Assembly (NCBI RefSeq): GCF_000737765.1
Contig: NZ_JPRI01000001.1
Span: forward strand, 186,001-250,000
Length of the DNA stretch: 64,000 bases
From: Chryseobacterium vrystaatense
GTDB lineage: Bacteria; Bacteroidota; Bacteroidia; Flavobacteriales; Weeksellaceae
Direction: 5' to 3'
Each line of letters starts with the position of its first letter. Position 1 is the first letter of the stretch. Positions 10,095 to 19,080 of the stretch are shown piece by piece. The notes below the pieces were generated by a model. That model worked only from the letters and a program-made list of their open reading frames with translations. It made no database searches and was not told the DNA's origin. The position numbers and the translations under genes are program-made.

Positions 10095-10906
10095 GGACAT
10101 TGATTTGGACACAGAGAATTCATATCATAATCTGAAACATTACTAACAATTTTATTATTTTCATCAATACCATCAAAAATTACGGTTAACTGATTAGGTA
10201 AATATTCTCTTTCAAGTAGTTTTTTAACTTCTCTTGATGATGGACTGATCTCTCCATTATCAATACCGTGCTGTTCCAATTCACTAAGTTTCTTAGCATC
10301 CAAAGCGCCGGCTAAACAAACATTAATGGTTATTATTTTATTATCATTGTGATGTTTGTTATACAAGACAACTTTAGAATAATATGCCAATAATTCTACT
10401 CTTGGTAGCATTACGAAATCAGTGTAACCATTACCACCAACATTTTGAAATACATCTTCAAACTCTTTCCTTACTACACCAAAATCAGCTTTTTCTACAC
10501 TCACCTGATGATTTAATGAATATACAGCATTATACTCATCCAATTCACTTTTACCCAGTGCTCTTGAATAAATTAAACATAATGAATTATCAAAACTTTT
10601 CAATTGAGTATAATTACCATTAAATTTATCCTTATAGTGTGTGAAGTATATCCTTACATGATCATAAGAATCTTCGTCTGCTTCTTCAACCCAAAGCATA
10701 TCTTCCAAATTATCCATGCTTAGTGGATAACTTTCCTTAAAACCCATACCTGCATTCCTAAATAAGACCGCATTATTTGTTTTAAAGTTATCTTTCATTT
10801 GTCGGGCTATAAGTCCCGGTATCTTTATCAATTTAGTGCCAAAATTTCTTGGCTTAGACAGTGCAGATTGTGCTAATGTCTTTGTTTTTTCTTCGTTCGT
10901 TTCCAT
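10091..10906 (-). CDS. Unknown soluble protein in the two-component operon
   Basis: A 271-residue protein without signal peptide or membrane segment that I do not recognise. It starts METNEEKTKTLAQ, has a basic N-terminal third, then mixed alpha/beta sequence with acidic patches (LWVEEADEDSYDHV), and ends unusually in SLCPNQCP. It is encoded 11 bases downstream of the response regulator and shares an ATGA stop/start overlap with the next gene, so the four genes are surely one transcript. It could be an accessory regulator or the process the pair controls. Confidence 0.75.
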   Translation of the reverse strand: METNEEKTKTLAQSALSKPRNFGTKLIKIPGLIARQMKDNFKTNNAVLFRNAGMGFKESYPLSMDNLEDMLWVEEADEDSYDHVRIYFTHYKDKFNGNYTQLKSFDNSLCLIYSRALGKSELDEYNAVYSLNHQVSVEKADFGVVRKEFEDVFQNVGGNGYTDFVMLPRVELLAYYSKVVLYNKHHNDNKIITINVCLAGALDAKKLSELEQHGIDNGEISPSSREVKKLLEREYLPNQLTVIFDGIDENNKIVSNVSDYDMNSLCPNQCP

Positions 10907-10917
10907 GGTTTTTAGTT

Positions 10918-11547
10918 TTAGTTTTTAAAATGGTTAAATTTATTGATTGCTTCTACTTTATTGCTGACATGCAGCTTTCGGTAGATGTTTCCTACATGTT
11001 TTTTTACCGTATCAATGCTGATGAACTTTTGATCGGCAATTTCTTTGTACAGAAGTCCCTGTGAAAGAAGTTCTAAAATTTCCTTTTCACGTTCAGTGAG
11101 TTCATCAAAGTCTTTATCGGGGATTTTTTTTTCGAAGTGGCTCAATACTCTTCGGGCTATAGAAAGGCTCATCGGAGCTCCACCGTTGTACACGTCACGA
11201 ATAGAAGACAGAATCCTGTCCATGCTTTCTCCTTTTATGAGATAGCCCATGGCCCCGGCTTTTAAGGAATTGAAAATTTTTTCATCATCTTCGAAGCTGG
11301 TACACATAATAAACTGTGTTTTCGGCATTTGTTTCCTGAGCTTTTCAATGATTTCAATACCGAGCATATCCTGCAGCTGAATATCCATCATCACGACATC
11401 CGGAGCAATATCTGGAAGATTTTTAAGCGCATCATTTCCATCAAAGAACTGGGCAGCTACCTTCATGTCATCCTGGTAATTGATCACTTTCTTCAACGCA
11501 TTGTTGTAGTTCTTTTCGTCTTCTACTATGGCTATGGAAATGCTCAT
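10918..11547 (-). CDS. Response regulator, NarL/FixJ family
   Basis: A 209-residue regulator. The receiver domain (about 3-120) has the acidic pair E9/D10, the phospho-acceptor D55 in VVMMDIQLQD, a conserved T/S (CTSFEDDE) and K (YLIKGESMD). The LuxR-type helix-turn-helix (about 145-205) contains LTEREKEILELLSQGLLYKE and the recognition helix region SIDTVKKHVGNIYRKL. The ATG at 11547 is preferred to an upstream TTG that would add 12 residues before the receiver fold. It is the first gene of the operon ending with the histidine kinase. Confidence 0.92.
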   Translation of the reverse strand: MSISIAIVEDEKNYNNALKKVINYQDDMKVAAQFFDGNDALKNLPDIAPDVVMMDIQLQDMLGIEIIEKLRKQMPKTQFIMCTSFEDDEKIFNSLKAGAMGYLIKGESMDRILSSIRDVYNGGAPMSLSIARRVLSHFEKKIPDKDFDELTEREKEILELLSQGLLYKEIADQKFISIDTVKKHVGNIYRKLHVSNKVEAINKFNHFKN

Positions 11548-11722
11548 TGTTTTTTGTTTAAGACAAATTTCGTAAGAAAACAAGGCGGAATCAATTACAC
11601 TTTTGTGTAATTTTGAGACTTGAGTTCAGGGTTATTGGTTTGTTTTTTGTTTCTATTAAATTTAGTTAAATTTCCGTTACCATATAAAACAAATCATACC
11701 CGATACATTAAAAATAAATATC

Positions 11723-12154
11723 ATGAGAAAAAACCTTTTAATAGCGGCTTCAGCTGCGGCATTATTACTGAGCTGTAAAAAAAATGAAAGCGGAAACAAA
11801 AGTGTAATCAAGATGGACAGTTCAGCAACTGTAATCACCGACAACAATGGAAAAATTGATTCTGTAACCCAGAGTTCATCAACCATTGAAGTCAACGGTC
11901 AGAAAACTGAAAAAACAGATTTCGTTTACAAAGCTACAGACGGGACATTGGTAAAAGTAGTTTTCAAAAATGATCCTAAAGAAAACACGGTAGCCATTAC
12001 CAGCAACAAAAAGACATTTACCTTGCCTAAAACAGAAACTAAAAATGGTGAAACCATTTATGAAAAGGATGATATGACGGCAAGAGTAAAAGGTGACAGT
12101 TTACATCTTGAGCAGGGCAATAATGTGATTGAACTGAAAAGAACCAAAATATAA
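11723..12154 (+). CDS. Small predicted lipoprotein
   Basis: A 143-residue protein with a lipoprotein signal (LLIAASAAALLLSC, lipid-modified Cys at 18) followed by a Lys/Asn-rich linker and beta-strand-rich sequence (residues 45-140) with many Thr, Lys and Asn. I recognise no specific family. It is transcribed alone, away from the two-component operon, and has its own terminator. It is probably anchored in a membrane facing the periplasm. Confidence 0.75.
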   Translation: MRKNLLIAASAAALLLSCKKNESGNKSVIKMDSSATVITDNNGKIDSVTQSSSTIEVNGQKTEKTDFVYKATDGTLVKVVFKNDPKENTVAITSNKKTFTLPKTETKNGETIYEKDDMTARVKGDSLHLEQGNNVIELKRTKI

Positions 12155-12161
12155 AAAATAC

Positions 12162-12195
12162 AATTCCCCTCAATTAGAGTTGAGGGGAATTATTT
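12162..12195. terminator. Intrinsic terminator, probably bidirectional
   Basis: AATTCCCCTCAA (12162-12173) pairs perfectly with TTGAGGGGAATT (12180-12191) over a 6-base loop. ATTTAT follows on the plus strand and a T-rich tract on the minus strand, so it may serve both the lipoprotein and the convergent GLPGLI gene. Confidence 0.8.
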
Positions 12196-12262
12196 ATAGA
12201 ATCCAGGTTGTGTTTCACAAAGTATGTAAGCTAAAAATTTGGGCTGGGATTTATAATTTCTA

Positions 12263-13078
12263 TCAGTACTTAACAGCCTTATCCAGTTCTATAGGGTTGT
12301 AATTATTAATAATCTGACGCTGGTAATCCTTTTTAATACTTTTTAGTCCTTCTACGTTAGTAATATGCTTATCAAATATAGTTAATCCCCATGTTCCCTC
12401 TTTCATTGTATAATATTCACTGAATGGATTATTATAGTTATTTATTAATAACTTTTGATATTGTCTTAATGTAATCAGTATTGGACTCAACCCCAAGCTA
12501 GACTCAACCACATTAGAACTATCATACTCTGATACAATTTCATTAATAGAAATCAGTTTATAATTAAAATTATCTTTGGAATCTTTCACTTCAAATATCA
12601 AACCCGGTAGTCGATTAAATTTGTATGGACCTTCCGAAAAGGGAACTTGAAGAGAAAACCATGCGATCCATTTTCGTCCACCCCAGGTTGTCTCAGCTTT
12701 TTGTAATTTAAAATTGTTTGAAAATTTTGTCTCAGATAATATTTTCCATTTCATCTCGTCCGTAGAAGGAAAATTATAATATTTATCCTGCACATTCACA
12801 AAATTTTCATTTTTAAAAGAACTAATCCTTCTTTTTATTACCTGCTGTATAGGAAAACCATAAGAAATTATACTCCCCCTTCTTACCAGGGAATCCAATT
12901 TAATCAATTTTTTATAATAAAATCTTGAATAGTCCCTTCGTAAATCAAGTACCATTTCCATATTATCACTACTATCTTTCAATGAGTCTAATTTATAACT
13001 GAAGTCATAAATTATCCTATAATTTTGAGAATAAGAATATTGAATTAAAAAAATGAAAAAAAAGAAACATTTATACAT
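12263..13078 (-). CDS. GLPGLI family exported protein
   Basis: A 271-residue protein with a Sec signal peptide (about 1-17, ending YSYSQ) and the family-defining motif RLPGLIFEV near residue 155, preceded by a conserved Trp/Gly-rich stretch (TTWGGRKWIAWF). GLPGLI proteins are a large Bacteroidota family of exported proteins without a settled function. The gene starts 9 bases after the stop of a six-cysteine peptide gene, so the two are almost certainly co-transcribed. That suggests a role in handling, maturing or responding to the peptide, which is inference. Its DNA is AT-richer than the flanking housekeeping genes. Confidence 0.85.
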   Translation of the reverse strand: MYKCFFFFIFLIQYSYSQNYRIIYDFSYKLDSLKDSSDNMEMVLDLRRDYSRFYYKKLIKLDSLVRRGSIISYGFPIQQVIKRRISSFKNENFVNVQDKYYNFPSTDEMKWKILSETKFSNNFKLQKAETTWGGRKWIAWFSLQVPFSEGPYKFNRLPGLIFEVKDSKDNFNYKLISINEIVSEYDSSNVVESSLGLSPILITLRQYQKLLINNYNNPFSEYYTMKEGTWGLTIFDKHITNVEGLKSIKKDYQRQIINNYNPIELDKAVKY

Positions 13079-13087
13079 AAGTAGATA

Positions 13088-13303
13088 TTAGCATAATGAT
13101 TTTGCCATACTCAATGCTTTCGCACAATCTCCGTTTGGGTCTGTATAACAAGATGGGCTTCCCTGTCGATTAGAACAAGATACACATTGCTTACATCCAT
13201 CAGTTCCACCCCCACCATCACCTGCAAGATGTTCCTGAGGATTTCTAATACCTCCATCAATATTTTTCAGTTCATTCCTAGAAAACTTTCTTAGATTTTT
13301 CAT
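13088..13303 (-). CDS. Double-glycine leader, six-cysteine small peptide
   Basis: A 71-residue precursor. The leader KFSRNELKNIDGG (residues 6-18) is a textbook Bacteroidota double-glycine leader and aligns with those at 1232 and 61508. The 53-residue core starts with a Gly-rich spacer (GDGGGGTDG), then six cysteines (37, 40, 43, 52, 60, 71), the last being the C-terminal residue. An upstream TTG/ATG extension to 13348 adds 15 residues before the leader and is rejected, since leaders of this class start a few residues before the conserved Lys. It is operonic with the GLPGLI gene. Confidence 0.85.
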   Translation of the reverse strand: MKNLRKFSRNELKNIDGGIRNPQEHLAGDGGGGTDGCKQCVSCSNRQGSPSCYTDPNGDCAKALSMAKSLC

Positions 13304-13604
13304 AAATAATATATTTAATTTGTTTTTGCTTCTGCTATTAAAAAGCATTTATTAAAACTAAAATAAAATTTAATTATTTACAAAAATAAATACAAGAAAA
13401 CACATTATTTCCAATTTAAACAACTTATTAACCAAAATAGGTTTAATTAATCAATATTATATCACTATAATCAGCATTATATCAATCTATACAATTAAAA
13501 TATTTAGATAAAAGTGTCAAAAATTCTATTGTATTCCTTTAAAAAAATATTTAGATAATGAAAAAATTGAGTTTTCCGAAAAATATATTTTAAAATTATT
13601 ATCA
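13304..13604. other. Very AT-rich intergenic region upstream of the peptide/GLPGLI operon
   Basis: Between the rplQ terminator and the peptide gene. It is almost entirely A and T, with short repeats of the type ATCAATATTATATCA / ATCAGCATTATATCA (13450-13490). It must contain the peptide operon's promoter, but I cannot single out one element with confidence. Confidence 0.5.
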
Positions 13605-13638
13605 TAAAAAAGCCATCCAGAATCTGGATGGCTTTTCA
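13605..13638. terminator. Terminator of the ribosomal operon
   Basis: GCCATCCAG (13612-13620) pairs with CTGGATGGC (13624-13632) over 3 bases. The A-run at 13605-13611 is the T tract for the minus-strand operon ending in rplQ; TTTT on the other side could serve plus-strand transcripts. Confidence 0.85.
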
Positions 13639-13657
13639 TTTATATCTGAATGAAATA

Positions 13658-14182
13658 TTATTCTTCAGTTTTCTCTTCTGTAGAGTCTGTTGCTTCAGCC
13701 TTAGGCTCTTCAACTTTTTCTTCTACTTTAGGAGCATCCGCAACTACTGCTTCTTTTTTAGCAGTTGTAGCTCTTCTACTTCTTCTAGTAGTCTTTTTCT
13801 CTTCAGCATTAGGATTGTAAAGTTCGTTGAAATCAACTAGCTCGATAAGAGCCATATCAGCAGCATCACCCTGTCTGAACCCAGTCTTGATGATTCTTGT
13901 ATACCCGCCGTTTCTTTCTGCGATTTTAGGAGCTACTGATCTGAAAAGTTCAGTAACCGCTTCTTTACTTTGAAGATATGAAAAAACAATTCTTCTATTG
14001 TGTGTAGTATCTTCTTTTGCCTTTGTTAATAGAGGTTCAACATATACTCTTAAAGCTTTAGCTTTAGCTACAGTAGTGTTGATTCTTTTATGCTCAATTA
14101 GAGAACAAGCCATATTAGAAAGTAAAGCACTTCTATGAGAAGCTGTTCTTCCTAAGTGATTGAATTTTTTACCGTGTCTCAT
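13658..14182 (-). CDS. rplQ: 50S ribosomal protein L17
   Basis: L17 lines the peptide-exit region of the large subunit. Residues 1-118 match the family core ([13 protein letters not shown] start, [32 protein letters not shown]). At 174 residues it is longer than the roughly 120-130 of E. coli. The extra C-terminus is a low-complexity Lys/Glu/Ala tail ending DSTEEKTEE, as is usual in Bacteroidota. It is the last gene of the ribosomal operon, 6 bases after rpoA. Confidence 0.98.
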   Translation of the reverse strand: MRHGKKFNHLGRTASHRSALLSNMACSLIEHKRINTTVAKAKALRVYVEPLLTKAKEDTTHNRRIVFSYLQSKEAVTELFRSVAPKIAERNGGYTRIIKTGFRQGDAADMALIELVDFNELYNPNAEEKKTTRRSRRATTAKKEAVVADAPKVEEKVEEPKAEATDSTEEKTEE

Positions 14183-14188
14183 TATTAA

Positions 14189-15184
14189 TTATTTATCAGC
14201 GTCTAACTTATATTTTGCAACGTCGAAACCGAAGTTAAGACCTTTTGAATGCACTAATTCTTCTAGTTCTGTCAAAGATTTTTTACCAAAATTTCTGAAT
14301 TTCATCAAATCAGACTTACTGTAAGAAACAAGCTCACCAAGAGTTTCTACTTCAGCTGCTTTCAGACAGTTAAGGGCTCTTACAGAAAGATCCATATCTG
14401 CTAATTTAGACTTAAGTAATTGTCTTGTATGAAGTGTTTCTTCATCGTACTGGATAGATGCTTTTACAGCTTCAGTTTCAAGAGTTATTCTCTCATCAGA
14501 GAACAACATGAAGTGATAAATTAATATCTTAGAAGCTTCAGTTAAAGCATTTTGAGGACTGATAGATCCATCAGTTTCTATATCTAATACAAGTTTTTCG
14601 TAGTCTGTTTTTTGCTCTACACGATAATTTTCAATGCTGTATTGTACTTTCTTAATTGGTGTAAAAATAGAGTCAATAGCAATAGTACCTACAGGTGCAT
14701 TGTTTGACTTATTTTGTTCTGAAGGAACATACCCTCTACCTTTTTCAATATTGAAAGTAATTTCGAAAGTTACATCACTGTTTAGGTTGCAAATCAAAAG
14801 ATCTGGGTTTAATACCTCAAATCCGTTGACAGACTTTCCTAAATCACCAGCAGTAATAACGGTCTGACCTGAAACTTTAGCAATTACCTGCTCGTTGGCC
14901 TGGCCTTCTGCTGTAGCTTTTAATCTTACCTGCTTAAGGTTAAGAATAATTTCGGTAACGTCTTCGATTACTCCTGGAATAGTTGAAAATTCGTGCTCTA
15001 CACCTTCTATTTTGATAGATGAAATAGCATATCCTTCCAGAGAAGAAAGCAACACTCTTCTCAAAGCATTACCGATTGTAAGCCCGAAACCTGGTTCTAA
15101 TGGTCTGAATTCGAATTGACCTTTAAATTCATCAGAGTTAAGTAAAATTACTTTATCGGGTTTTATGAATTGTAAAATTGCCAT
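14189..15184 (-). CDS. rpoA: DNA-directed RNA polymerase subunit alpha
   Basis: The 331-residue alpha subunit that scaffolds RNA polymerase assembly. The N-terminal dimerisation domain shows the signature [20 protein letters not shown]. The C-terminal domain (about 255-325, [20 protein letters not shown] and [12 protein letters not shown]) binds DNA and activators. It lies between rpsD and rplQ as in most bacteria, so polymerase and ribosome synthesis are co-regulated. Confidence 0.98.
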   Translation of the reverse strand: MAILQFIKPDKVILLNSDEFKGQFEFRPLEPGFGLTIGNALRRVLLSSLEGYAISSIKIEGVEHEFSTIPGVIEDVTEIILNLKQVRLKATAEGQANEQVIAKVSGQTVITAGDLGKSVNGFEVLNPDLLICNLNSDVTFEITFNIEKGRGYVPSEQNKSNNAPVGTIAIDSIFTPIKKVQYSIENYRVEQKTDYEKLVLDIETDGSISPQNALTEASKILIYHFMLFSDERITLETEAVKASIQYDEETLHTRQLLKSKLADMDLSVRALNCLKAAEVETLGELVSYSKSDLMKFRNFGKKSLTELEELVHSKGLNFGFDVAKYKLDADK

Positions 15185-15217
15185 ATTATTGGGTTGAGCA
15201 AAAATTTGATTAAAAAA

Positions 15218-15826
15218 TTATTTAGAGTAAAGTTCGACGATAAGCTGTTCCTTGATATCCTCCGGAATCTGGATTCTGTCAGGAGCAGAAACGAAAGTAC
15301 CTTCTTTCTTCTCATCGTTGAATTGTAACCACTCATAATTAGCTTTAGAAGCTAATGAATCAGTAACAACCTCAAGAGATTTAGATTTTTCTCTTACAGC
15401 GATCACATCACCTGCTTTTACTAAATAAGAAGGAATGTTAAGGATCTCTCCATTCACAGTAATGTGTCTGTGAGAAGTTAACTGTCTAGCAGCAGATCTT
15501 GTTTTAGCAAAACCTAATCTGAATACTACGTTATCCAATCTTGATTCACAAAGCTGTAATAGAACTTCACCTGTTACACCTTTACTTCTGTGTGCTTTTT
15601 CAAATAAGTTAGCAAACTGCTTTTCTAAAATACCGTAAGTATATTTAGCTTTTTGCTTTTCAGCTAGCTGAACTGCATATTCTGATTTCTTAGCACCTCT
15701 TCTTTTGTTAGGACCATGTTGTCCTGGCGGTTGGTTTTTTCTTCTTTCGAAGTTTTTGTCATCTCCGTAGATTGCAGCACCAAACTTTCTAGCAATCTTA
15801 GTTTTAGGTCCAATATATCTTGCCAT
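15218..15826 (-). CDS. rpsD: 30S ribosomal protein S4 (zinc-free form)
   Basis: S4 nucleates assembly of the 30S body by binding 16S rRNA. 202 residues. The RNA-binding S4 domain is clear ([20 protein letters not shown] and [13 protein letters not shown]). The N-terminal region lacks the Cys-rich zinc knuckle of many bacterial S4 proteins, so this is the zinc-independent type. It also serves as a translational repressor in some bacteria; no leader for that is evident here. Confidence 0.98.
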   Translation of the reverse strand: MARYIGPKTKIARKFGAAIYGDDKNFERRKNQPPGQHGPNKRRGAKKSEYAVQLAEKQKAKYTYGILEKQFANLFEKAHRSKGVTGEVLLQLCESRLDNVVFRLGFAKTRSAARQLTSHRHITVNGEILNIPSYLVKAGDVIAVREKSKSLEVVTDSLASKANYEWLQFNDEKKEGTFVSAPDRIQIPEDIKEQLIVELYSK

Positions 15827-15845
15827 AATGGGTAAATTCTAAAAA

Positions 15846-16235
15846 TTAAACTCTTCTTCTTTTCGGTGGTCTACATCCATTGTGTGGCATAGGGGTAACG
15901 TCAATAATTTCGCTAACTTCAATACCTGAATTGTGGATTGTTCTGATTGCAGATTCTCTACCTGCACCAGGACCTTTCACATACACCTTTACTCTTCTTA
16001 ATCCAGCTTCATGAGCTACGTTAGAGCAATTTTCAGCTGCCATTTGAGCAGCAAAAGGAGTGTTCTTTTTAGAACCTCTGAATCCCATTTTACCGGCAGA
16101 AGCCCAAGAGATAACTTCTCCGCTTTTATTTGTTAAAGAAATGATGATGTTATTGAAAGAAGCCTGAATATGCGCTTCACCAATAGCTTCAACTTTTACT
16201 TTTCTTTTTTTAACTACTTTACTTTGTTTTGCCAT
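15846..16235 (-). CDS. rpsK: 30S ribosomal protein S11
   Basis: S11 sits on the platform of the small subunit near the mRNA exit. The 129-residue protein has the conserved stretches [35 protein letters not shown] and the C-terminal [17 protein letters not shown]. It lies between rpsM and rpsD with gaps of 12 and 19 bases, in standard alpha-operon order. Confidence 0.98.
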   Translation of the reverse strand: MAKQSKVVKKRKVKVEAIGEAHIQASFNNIIISLTNKSGEVISWASAGKMGFRGSKKNTPFAAQMAAENCSNVAHEAGLRRVKVYVKGPGAGRESAIRTIHNSGIEVSEIIDVTPMPHNGCRPPKRRRV

Positions 16236-16247
16236 AATTCCTAACGA

Positions 16248-16625
16248 TTATTTACTTGCTTTTTTCTTGTTAGCAACTGTTTTTCTCTTTCCTTTACGGG
16301 TTCTAGAGTTGTTTTTCGTTCTCTGGCCTCTTAAAGGTAGTCCTAGTCTGTGACGTATTCCTCGTTGGCATCCTATGTCCATCAATCTCTTGATGTTCAA
16401 TTGCACTTCAGATCTTAATTCTCCTTCAACTTTTACGTTTTCAGAGATATATGTTCTGATTGCAGCCAATTCATCGTCATTCCATTCGTTGACTTTCTTG
16501 TCTTCGCTGATACCGGCAGCTTTAAGGATTTCAGAAGAAGTATTTCTTCCAACTCCGTAGATGTAAGTTAAACCGATAACACCTCTTTTGTTTTTTGGTA
16601 AATCAATACCTGCAATTCTCGCCAT
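16248..16625 (-). CDS. rpsM: 30S ribosomal protein S13
   Basis: S13 contacts tRNA and the large subunit at the head of the 30S particle. 125 residues, starting [20 protein letters not shown], with the family signature [20 protein letters not shown] and the basic C-terminal tail ending KKASK that reaches towards the P site. Confidence 0.98.
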   Translation of the reverse strand: MARIAGIDLPKNKRGVIGLTYIYGVGRNTSSEILKAAGISEDKKVNEWNDDELAAIRTYISENVKVEGELRSEVQLNIKRLMDIGCQRGIRHRLGLPLRGQRTKNNSRTRKGKRKTVANKKKASK

Positions 16626-16634
16626 AATTTAATG

Positions 16635-16751
16635 TTAGCCTTGTCTTTGTTTAAATTTTGGGTTCTTCTTGTTGATTACGAACAGTACACCTTTTCTGCG
16701 TACAATCTTGCAATCAGCGCTTCTTTTTTTAATTGATGCTCTAACTTTCAT
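16635..16751 (-). CDS. rpmJ: 50S ribosomal protein L36 (zinc-free form)
   Basis: A 38-residue protein starting [10 protein letters not shown] and ending PKFKQRQG, both diagnostic of L36. Of the usual zinc ligands only one Cys (residue 14) is left; the positions of the other cysteines and the histidine are Ser, Asn and Phe. This is the zinc-independent type. It lies 9 bases before rpsM and 65 bases after infA, a gap that holds a strong hairpin. Confidence 0.95.
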   Translation of the reverse strand: MKVRASIKKRSADCKIVRRKGVLFVINKKNPKFKQRQG

Positions 16752-16778
16752 TTTGATAGTATTTATTTTTCAACAAGA

Positions 16779-16806
16779 GCCAAATGGAACATACATTCCA
16801 TTTGGC
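16779..16806. other. Perfect 11-bp hairpin between infA and rpmJ
   Basis: GCCAAATGGAA (16779-16789) pairs with TTCCATTTGGC (16796-16806) over a 6-base loop. On the plus strand it is followed after five bases by seven T residues, but no plus-strand gene ends here. On the minus strand it is an intra-operon hairpin without a T tract, perhaps a processing or attenuation element. Confidence 0.7.
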
Positions 16807-16816
16807 AGCTGTTTTT

Positions 16817-17032
16817 TTAATATCTAAATGTGATCCTCCCTTTCGATAAATCATAGGGAGACATTTCTAGTTTTACCTTGTCTCCAGGTAAAAGTTTAAT
16901 ATAATGCATTCTCATTTTACCGGAAATATGAGCGATAAGTATATGCCCATTCTCCAGCTCTACACGGAACTGGGCGTTCGAAAGTGCTTCCGTAATAACG
17001 CCGTCTTGTTCAATATGTTTTTGTTTCGCCAT
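16817..17032 (-). CDS. infA: Translation initiation factor IF-1
   Basis: A 71-residue OB-fold protein that occupies the A site during initiation. It carries the expected family features: [20 protein letters not shown] at the start, [19 protein letters not shown] and the ending GRITFRY. It starts 3 bases after secY ends, so translation is probably coupled. Confidence 0.98.
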   Translation of the reverse strand: MAKQKHIEQDGVITEALSNAQFRVELENGHILIAHISGKMRMHYIKLLPGDKVKLEMSPYDLSKGRITFRY

Positions 17033-17035
17033 AAA

Positions 17036-18415
17036 TTAATATCCAGTCGTTCTTGATAATTTAGACTGCATTAAGCCATCATAGTGATGGTTCAGCAGAT
17101 ATGTATTAATCTGTTGAACGGTATCTAAAATAACTCCAACCATAATCAATAGTGATGTTCCCCCGAAAAATAGGGCGAACGCATCTGTCTGAACAAAGCT
17201 TCCATGCACTATTGCTGGAAGGACTGCAAAGATAGATAAAAATATTGCACCTGGCAAGGTTATTTTTGATAAAATGTCATCTAAATAATCAGCTGTCTCT
17301 TTACCGGGTCTTACTTTCGGTACTAAACCTCCATTTCTCTTCAAATCATCAGCCATTTGGTTTACCGGAATTGTAATTGCAGTATAGAAAAATGAGAATA
17401 TAATAATTAATAGCGCAAACAATACGTTGTATTGCCAGCTAAAAACATTCTTGAAACCTGCAAGAAAAGTATTGGACTCATCGAATTTGGTCAATAATCC
17501 TGGTACGAACATCAGTGCCTGAGCAAAGATAATCGGCATTACACCAGCAGCATTCACTTTCAATGGGATCCATTGTCTTGCTCCCTGCATAAGATTTCTG
17601 TTTACACCTCCTCTTGCTTGAGCTCTGCTTACATACTGAATCGGGATTTTTCTAACAGCGACAGATAATACTACCGCTAAGAGAACTACCAGCATCCAGA
17701 ATATTACTTCAATAAGGATCATGATTGATCCCATTCCTCCTTTTCCGTTCTGCACTGCCATTTCCTGAACGAATGCTTCAGGTAATCTGGATAAGATCCC
17801 CACCATAATAAGGATGGAGATACCGTTTCCGATACCTTTGTCGGTGATTTTCTCACCTAACCACATTGCGAACACTGAACCAGCAACCAAGATAACAATA
17901 CTTGGCAACCAGAACATGATGGAATTCGGCTCTACATAATATGCAGACTGGAACTGAGCATATGGTAAAAACAATTGAGTAATAGAAGTTAAATAAGAAG
18001 GAGCCTGTACAAGACAAACACCAATCGTTAACCATCTAGTAATTTGATTCAATGTATTTCTACCTGACTCTCCATCCTTCTGAAGTTTCTGAAGATAAGG
18101 AATAGCCATTCCCATCAACTGAACAATAATAGAAGCAGAAATATAAGGCATGATTCCCAACGCCATCACGGAAGCGTGGCTGAAAGCTCCTCCCGTAAAC
18201 GACGAAAGCAAGCCAAGGAGACCTGCTCCTTGCTTGTTACCGCCTTGATTTTTATAATGCTCTAAGAGATCTCCCACCTCTGCAAGGTTAATTGCAGGAA
18301 GTGAGATATAAGATGCGAATCTATACACAAGGATAATACCTAACGTAAAGAGAATTTTATCTCTCAATTCCTTTAGGCTCCAAATATTCTTAAGGGTTTG
18401 TATAAATTCTTTCAT
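17036..18415 (-). CDS. secY: Preprotein translocase subunit SecY
   Basis: The channel-forming subunit of the Sec translocon in the inner membrane. The 459 residues include ten hydrophobic helices. Conserved parts include the plug region after helix 1 and the cytoplasmic loop PIQYVSRAQARGGVNRNLMQ. It lies between rplO and infA, the normal spc-operon position, with gaps of 9 and 3 bases. Confidence 0.98.
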   Translation of the reverse strand: MKEFIQTLKNIWSLKELRDKILFTLGIILVYRFASYISLPAINLAEVGDLLEHYKNQGGNKQGAGLLGLLSSFTGGAFSHASVMALGIMPYISASIIVQLMGMAIPYLQKLQKDGESGRNTLNQITRWLTIGVCLVQAPSYLTSITQLFLPYAQFQSAYYVEPNSIMFWLPSIVILVAGSVFAMWLGEKITDKGIGNGISILIMVGILSRLPEAFVQEMAVQNGKGGMGSIMILIEVIFWMLVVLLAVVLSVAVRKIPIQYVSRAQARGGVNRNLMQGARQWIPLKVNAAGVMPIIFAQALMFVPGLLTKFDESNTFLAGFKNVFSWQYNVLFALLIIIFSFFYTAITIPVNQMADDLKRNGGLVPKVRPGKETADYLDDILSKITLPGAIFLSIFAVLPAIVHGSFVQTDAFALFFGGTSLLIMVGVILDTVQQINTYLLNHHYDGLMQSKLSRTTGY

Positions 18416-18424
18416 TAGTAAGTA

Positions 18425-18874
18425 TTATAAGGTAATTGCTTTTCCACCTGCTTTAGCAATAAGCTCTTCAGCAGATTTAGTGAACTTGTCAGCAGAGATT
18501 GAAACCGCAGATTTCAATTCTCCTCTACCCATAATTTTCACTAATTCGTTCTTAGAAACTAAACCGTTCTCTACTAAAACTTCTTTCGTGATATCTCCAG
18601 TGATGGATTTGTTCTCGATTAAAATTTGAATAGTATCAAGGTTTACACCTCTAAACTCTTTTCTGTTTACGTTTTTGAATCCGAATTTAGGTAATCTCCT
18701 TTGTAAAGGCATCTGTCCACCTTCGAAACCGATCTTCTGAGAATAACCAGCTCTAGCTTTTTGACCTTTATGTCCTTTCGTAGCAGTACCTCCTTTTCCT
18801 GTACCTTGCCCTCTACCAATTCTTTTAGAGTTGTGAGTTGCACCTGCAGCAGGTCTTATGTTGTTTAAATTCAT
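18425..18874 (-). CDS. rplO: 50S ribosomal protein L15
   Basis: L15 assists late assembly of the large subunit. The start is set at the ATG at 18874 (MNLNNIRPAAGATHNSKRIG), which matches the family N-terminus and gives 149 residues; a frame extending 12 residues upstream is not family-like. The Gly-rich basic segment GRGQGTGKGGTATKGHKGQK is diagnostic. Confidence 0.97.
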   Translation of the reverse strand: MNLNNIRPAAGATHNSKRIGRGQGTGKGGTATKGHKGQKARAGYSQKIGFEGGQMPLQRRLPKFGFKNVNRKEFRGVNLDTIQILIENKSITGDITKEVLVENGLVSKNELVKIMGRGELKSAVSISADKFTKSAEELIAKAGGKAITL

Positions 18875-18893
18875 TTTAATTTTTGTTTTAAAA

Positions 18894-19070
18894 TTATTTT
18901 TGAACTTCAAGTAAATGACTAACTGCAGCTATCATTCCTAAAATAGAAGGCGTAGCTTCATGTTCTACAACTTGGTGAAGTTTCTTAAATCCTAATGCTT
19001 CAAGCGTTCTCTTTTGGGTTTTTGTTCTTCCAATAGCGCTTCTTACTTGCTTTACTTTGATTGTTGCCAT
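18894..19070 (-). CDS. rpmD: 50S ribosomal protein L30
   Basis: A 58-residue protein: MATIKVKQVRSAIGRTKTQK at the start, then LEALGFKKLHQVVEHE and the C-terminal AAVSHLLEVQK. This is the normal bacterial L30 length and pattern. It lies between rpsE (10 bases) and rplO (19 bases), as expected in the spc operon. Confidence 0.95.
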   Translation of the reverse strand: MATIKVKQVRSAIGRTKTQKRTLEALGFKKLHQVVEHEATPSILGMIAAVSHLLEVQK

Positions 19071-19080
19071 TGTTCTAATA

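Noticed and set aside
10091..10130. The CPNQCP end of the 271-residue protein as a relative of the Cys-rich peptides
   Set aside because: There is no double-glycine leader before it and it has only two Cys; similarity to the CDRCMCP end of the first peptide is probably chance.
13304..13348. N-terminal extension of the six-cysteine peptide
   Set aside because: The added 15 residues precede a complete leader that starts with its own ATG, and sister peptides begin at the equivalent place.
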